Below the pieces are notes generated by a model. The model searched no databases. It saw only the letters and a program-made list of their open reading frames with translations, and had not been told where the DNA came from. Below are positions 29,380 to 29,607 of a stretch of DNA of 29,607 bases, one piece after another. The stretch's first letter is position 1, and each line of letters opens with the position of its first letter. This stretch comes from Enterobacteriaceae bacterium UBA5654. Lineage in GTDB: Bacteria > Pseudomonadota > Gammaproteobacteria > Enterobacterales > Enterobacteriaceae. The translations under genes were made by a program, and so were the position numbers. Where the stretch lies: contig DIJC01000024.1 of the NCBI GenBank assembly GCA_002421005.1, positions 180,978-210,584 on the forward strand, in the 5' to 3' direction.

Positions 29380-29607
29380 ATGTCCCGAGTCTGCCAAGTT
29401 ACTGGCAAGCGTCCGGTGACCGGTAACAACCGTTCCCACGCACTGAACGCGACTAAACGCCGTTTCCTGCCGAACCTGCACTCTCACCGTTTTTGGGTTG
29501 AGAGCGAGAAGCGTTTTGTCACCCTGCGCGTATCTGCTAAAGGTATGCGTGTTATTGATAAGAAAGGCATTGATACAGTTCTGTCCGAACTGCGTGCCCG
29601 TGGCGAA
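29380..29607 (+). CDS. rpmB: Ribosomal protein bL28 (3' end cut by window)
   Basis: 76 codons are present (MSRVCQVTGKRPVTGNNRSH ... LRARGE). The E. coli protein has two more residues and a stop, outside the window. It has TTTTGGAG as ribosome-binding site. Large-subunit protein; rpmG (L33) is expected next. Confidence 0.97.
   Translation, partial: MSRVCQVTGKRPVTGNNRSHALNATKRRFLPNLHSHRFWVESEKRFVTLRVSAKGMRVIDKKGIDTVLSELRARGE

Overview
The window comes from an enterobacterial chromosome. The right third (22.3-29.6 kb) is the conserved block yicC / rph-pyrE / slmA / dut / coaBC / radC / rpmB, with proteins very close to the E. coli ones. An Enterobacter- or Citrobacter-like host fits, but the genus cannot be fixed from this sequence alone. 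An intact rph and an extra Tat-exported SMP-30-like gene between pyrE and slmA differ from E. coli K-12.

The left part (1-12.65 kb) is a type VI secretion (T6SS) spike and effector cluster on the + strand: the 3' part of vgrG, a DUF3592-like membrane-anchored protein, a DUF2169/pentapeptide fusion, a second pentapeptide-repeat protein, DUF3540, a DUF4150 PAAR-like tip, an unrecognised gene with a four-helix membrane neighbour (possible effector and immunity), a DcrB/DUF1795 (EagR-type) chaperone, and a full-length Rhs protein with N-terminal transmembrane segments, a PAAR domain and a C-terminal HNH/EndoVII-like (EHHH-type) nuclease followed by an Imm50-like immunity gene.

The striking part is 12.65-22.27 kb: an array of eight further AT-rich toxin/immunity cassettes, each joined to a short 3' fragment of the rhs core, plus a final empty rhs stub. 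In order the toxins look like: DUF4329 (JAMM-like), Ntox50 copy A, a second HNH/EndoVII-type nuclease (MEIHH motif), a dead copy of the EHHH nuclease, GIY-YIG, barnase-like (with barstar), Ntox50 copy B and colicin-D-like (with an ImmD-like protein). Nearly every unit has the same order: rhs tip fragment, toxin, immunity gene, a GGGAA/TTCCC hairpin terminator, then an antisense degenerate symE-like fragment whose 5' end is cut off by the next rhs fragment. This reads as a store of alternative warheads that can be moved onto the expressed rhs gene by recombination in the shared tip. For example, 96 bp just before the warhead are identical between the main gene and the GIY-YIG cassette.

The array ends at an rhs stub that abuts the yicC terminator. 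No transposase, integrase, tRNA, rRNA or CRISPR array was seen.
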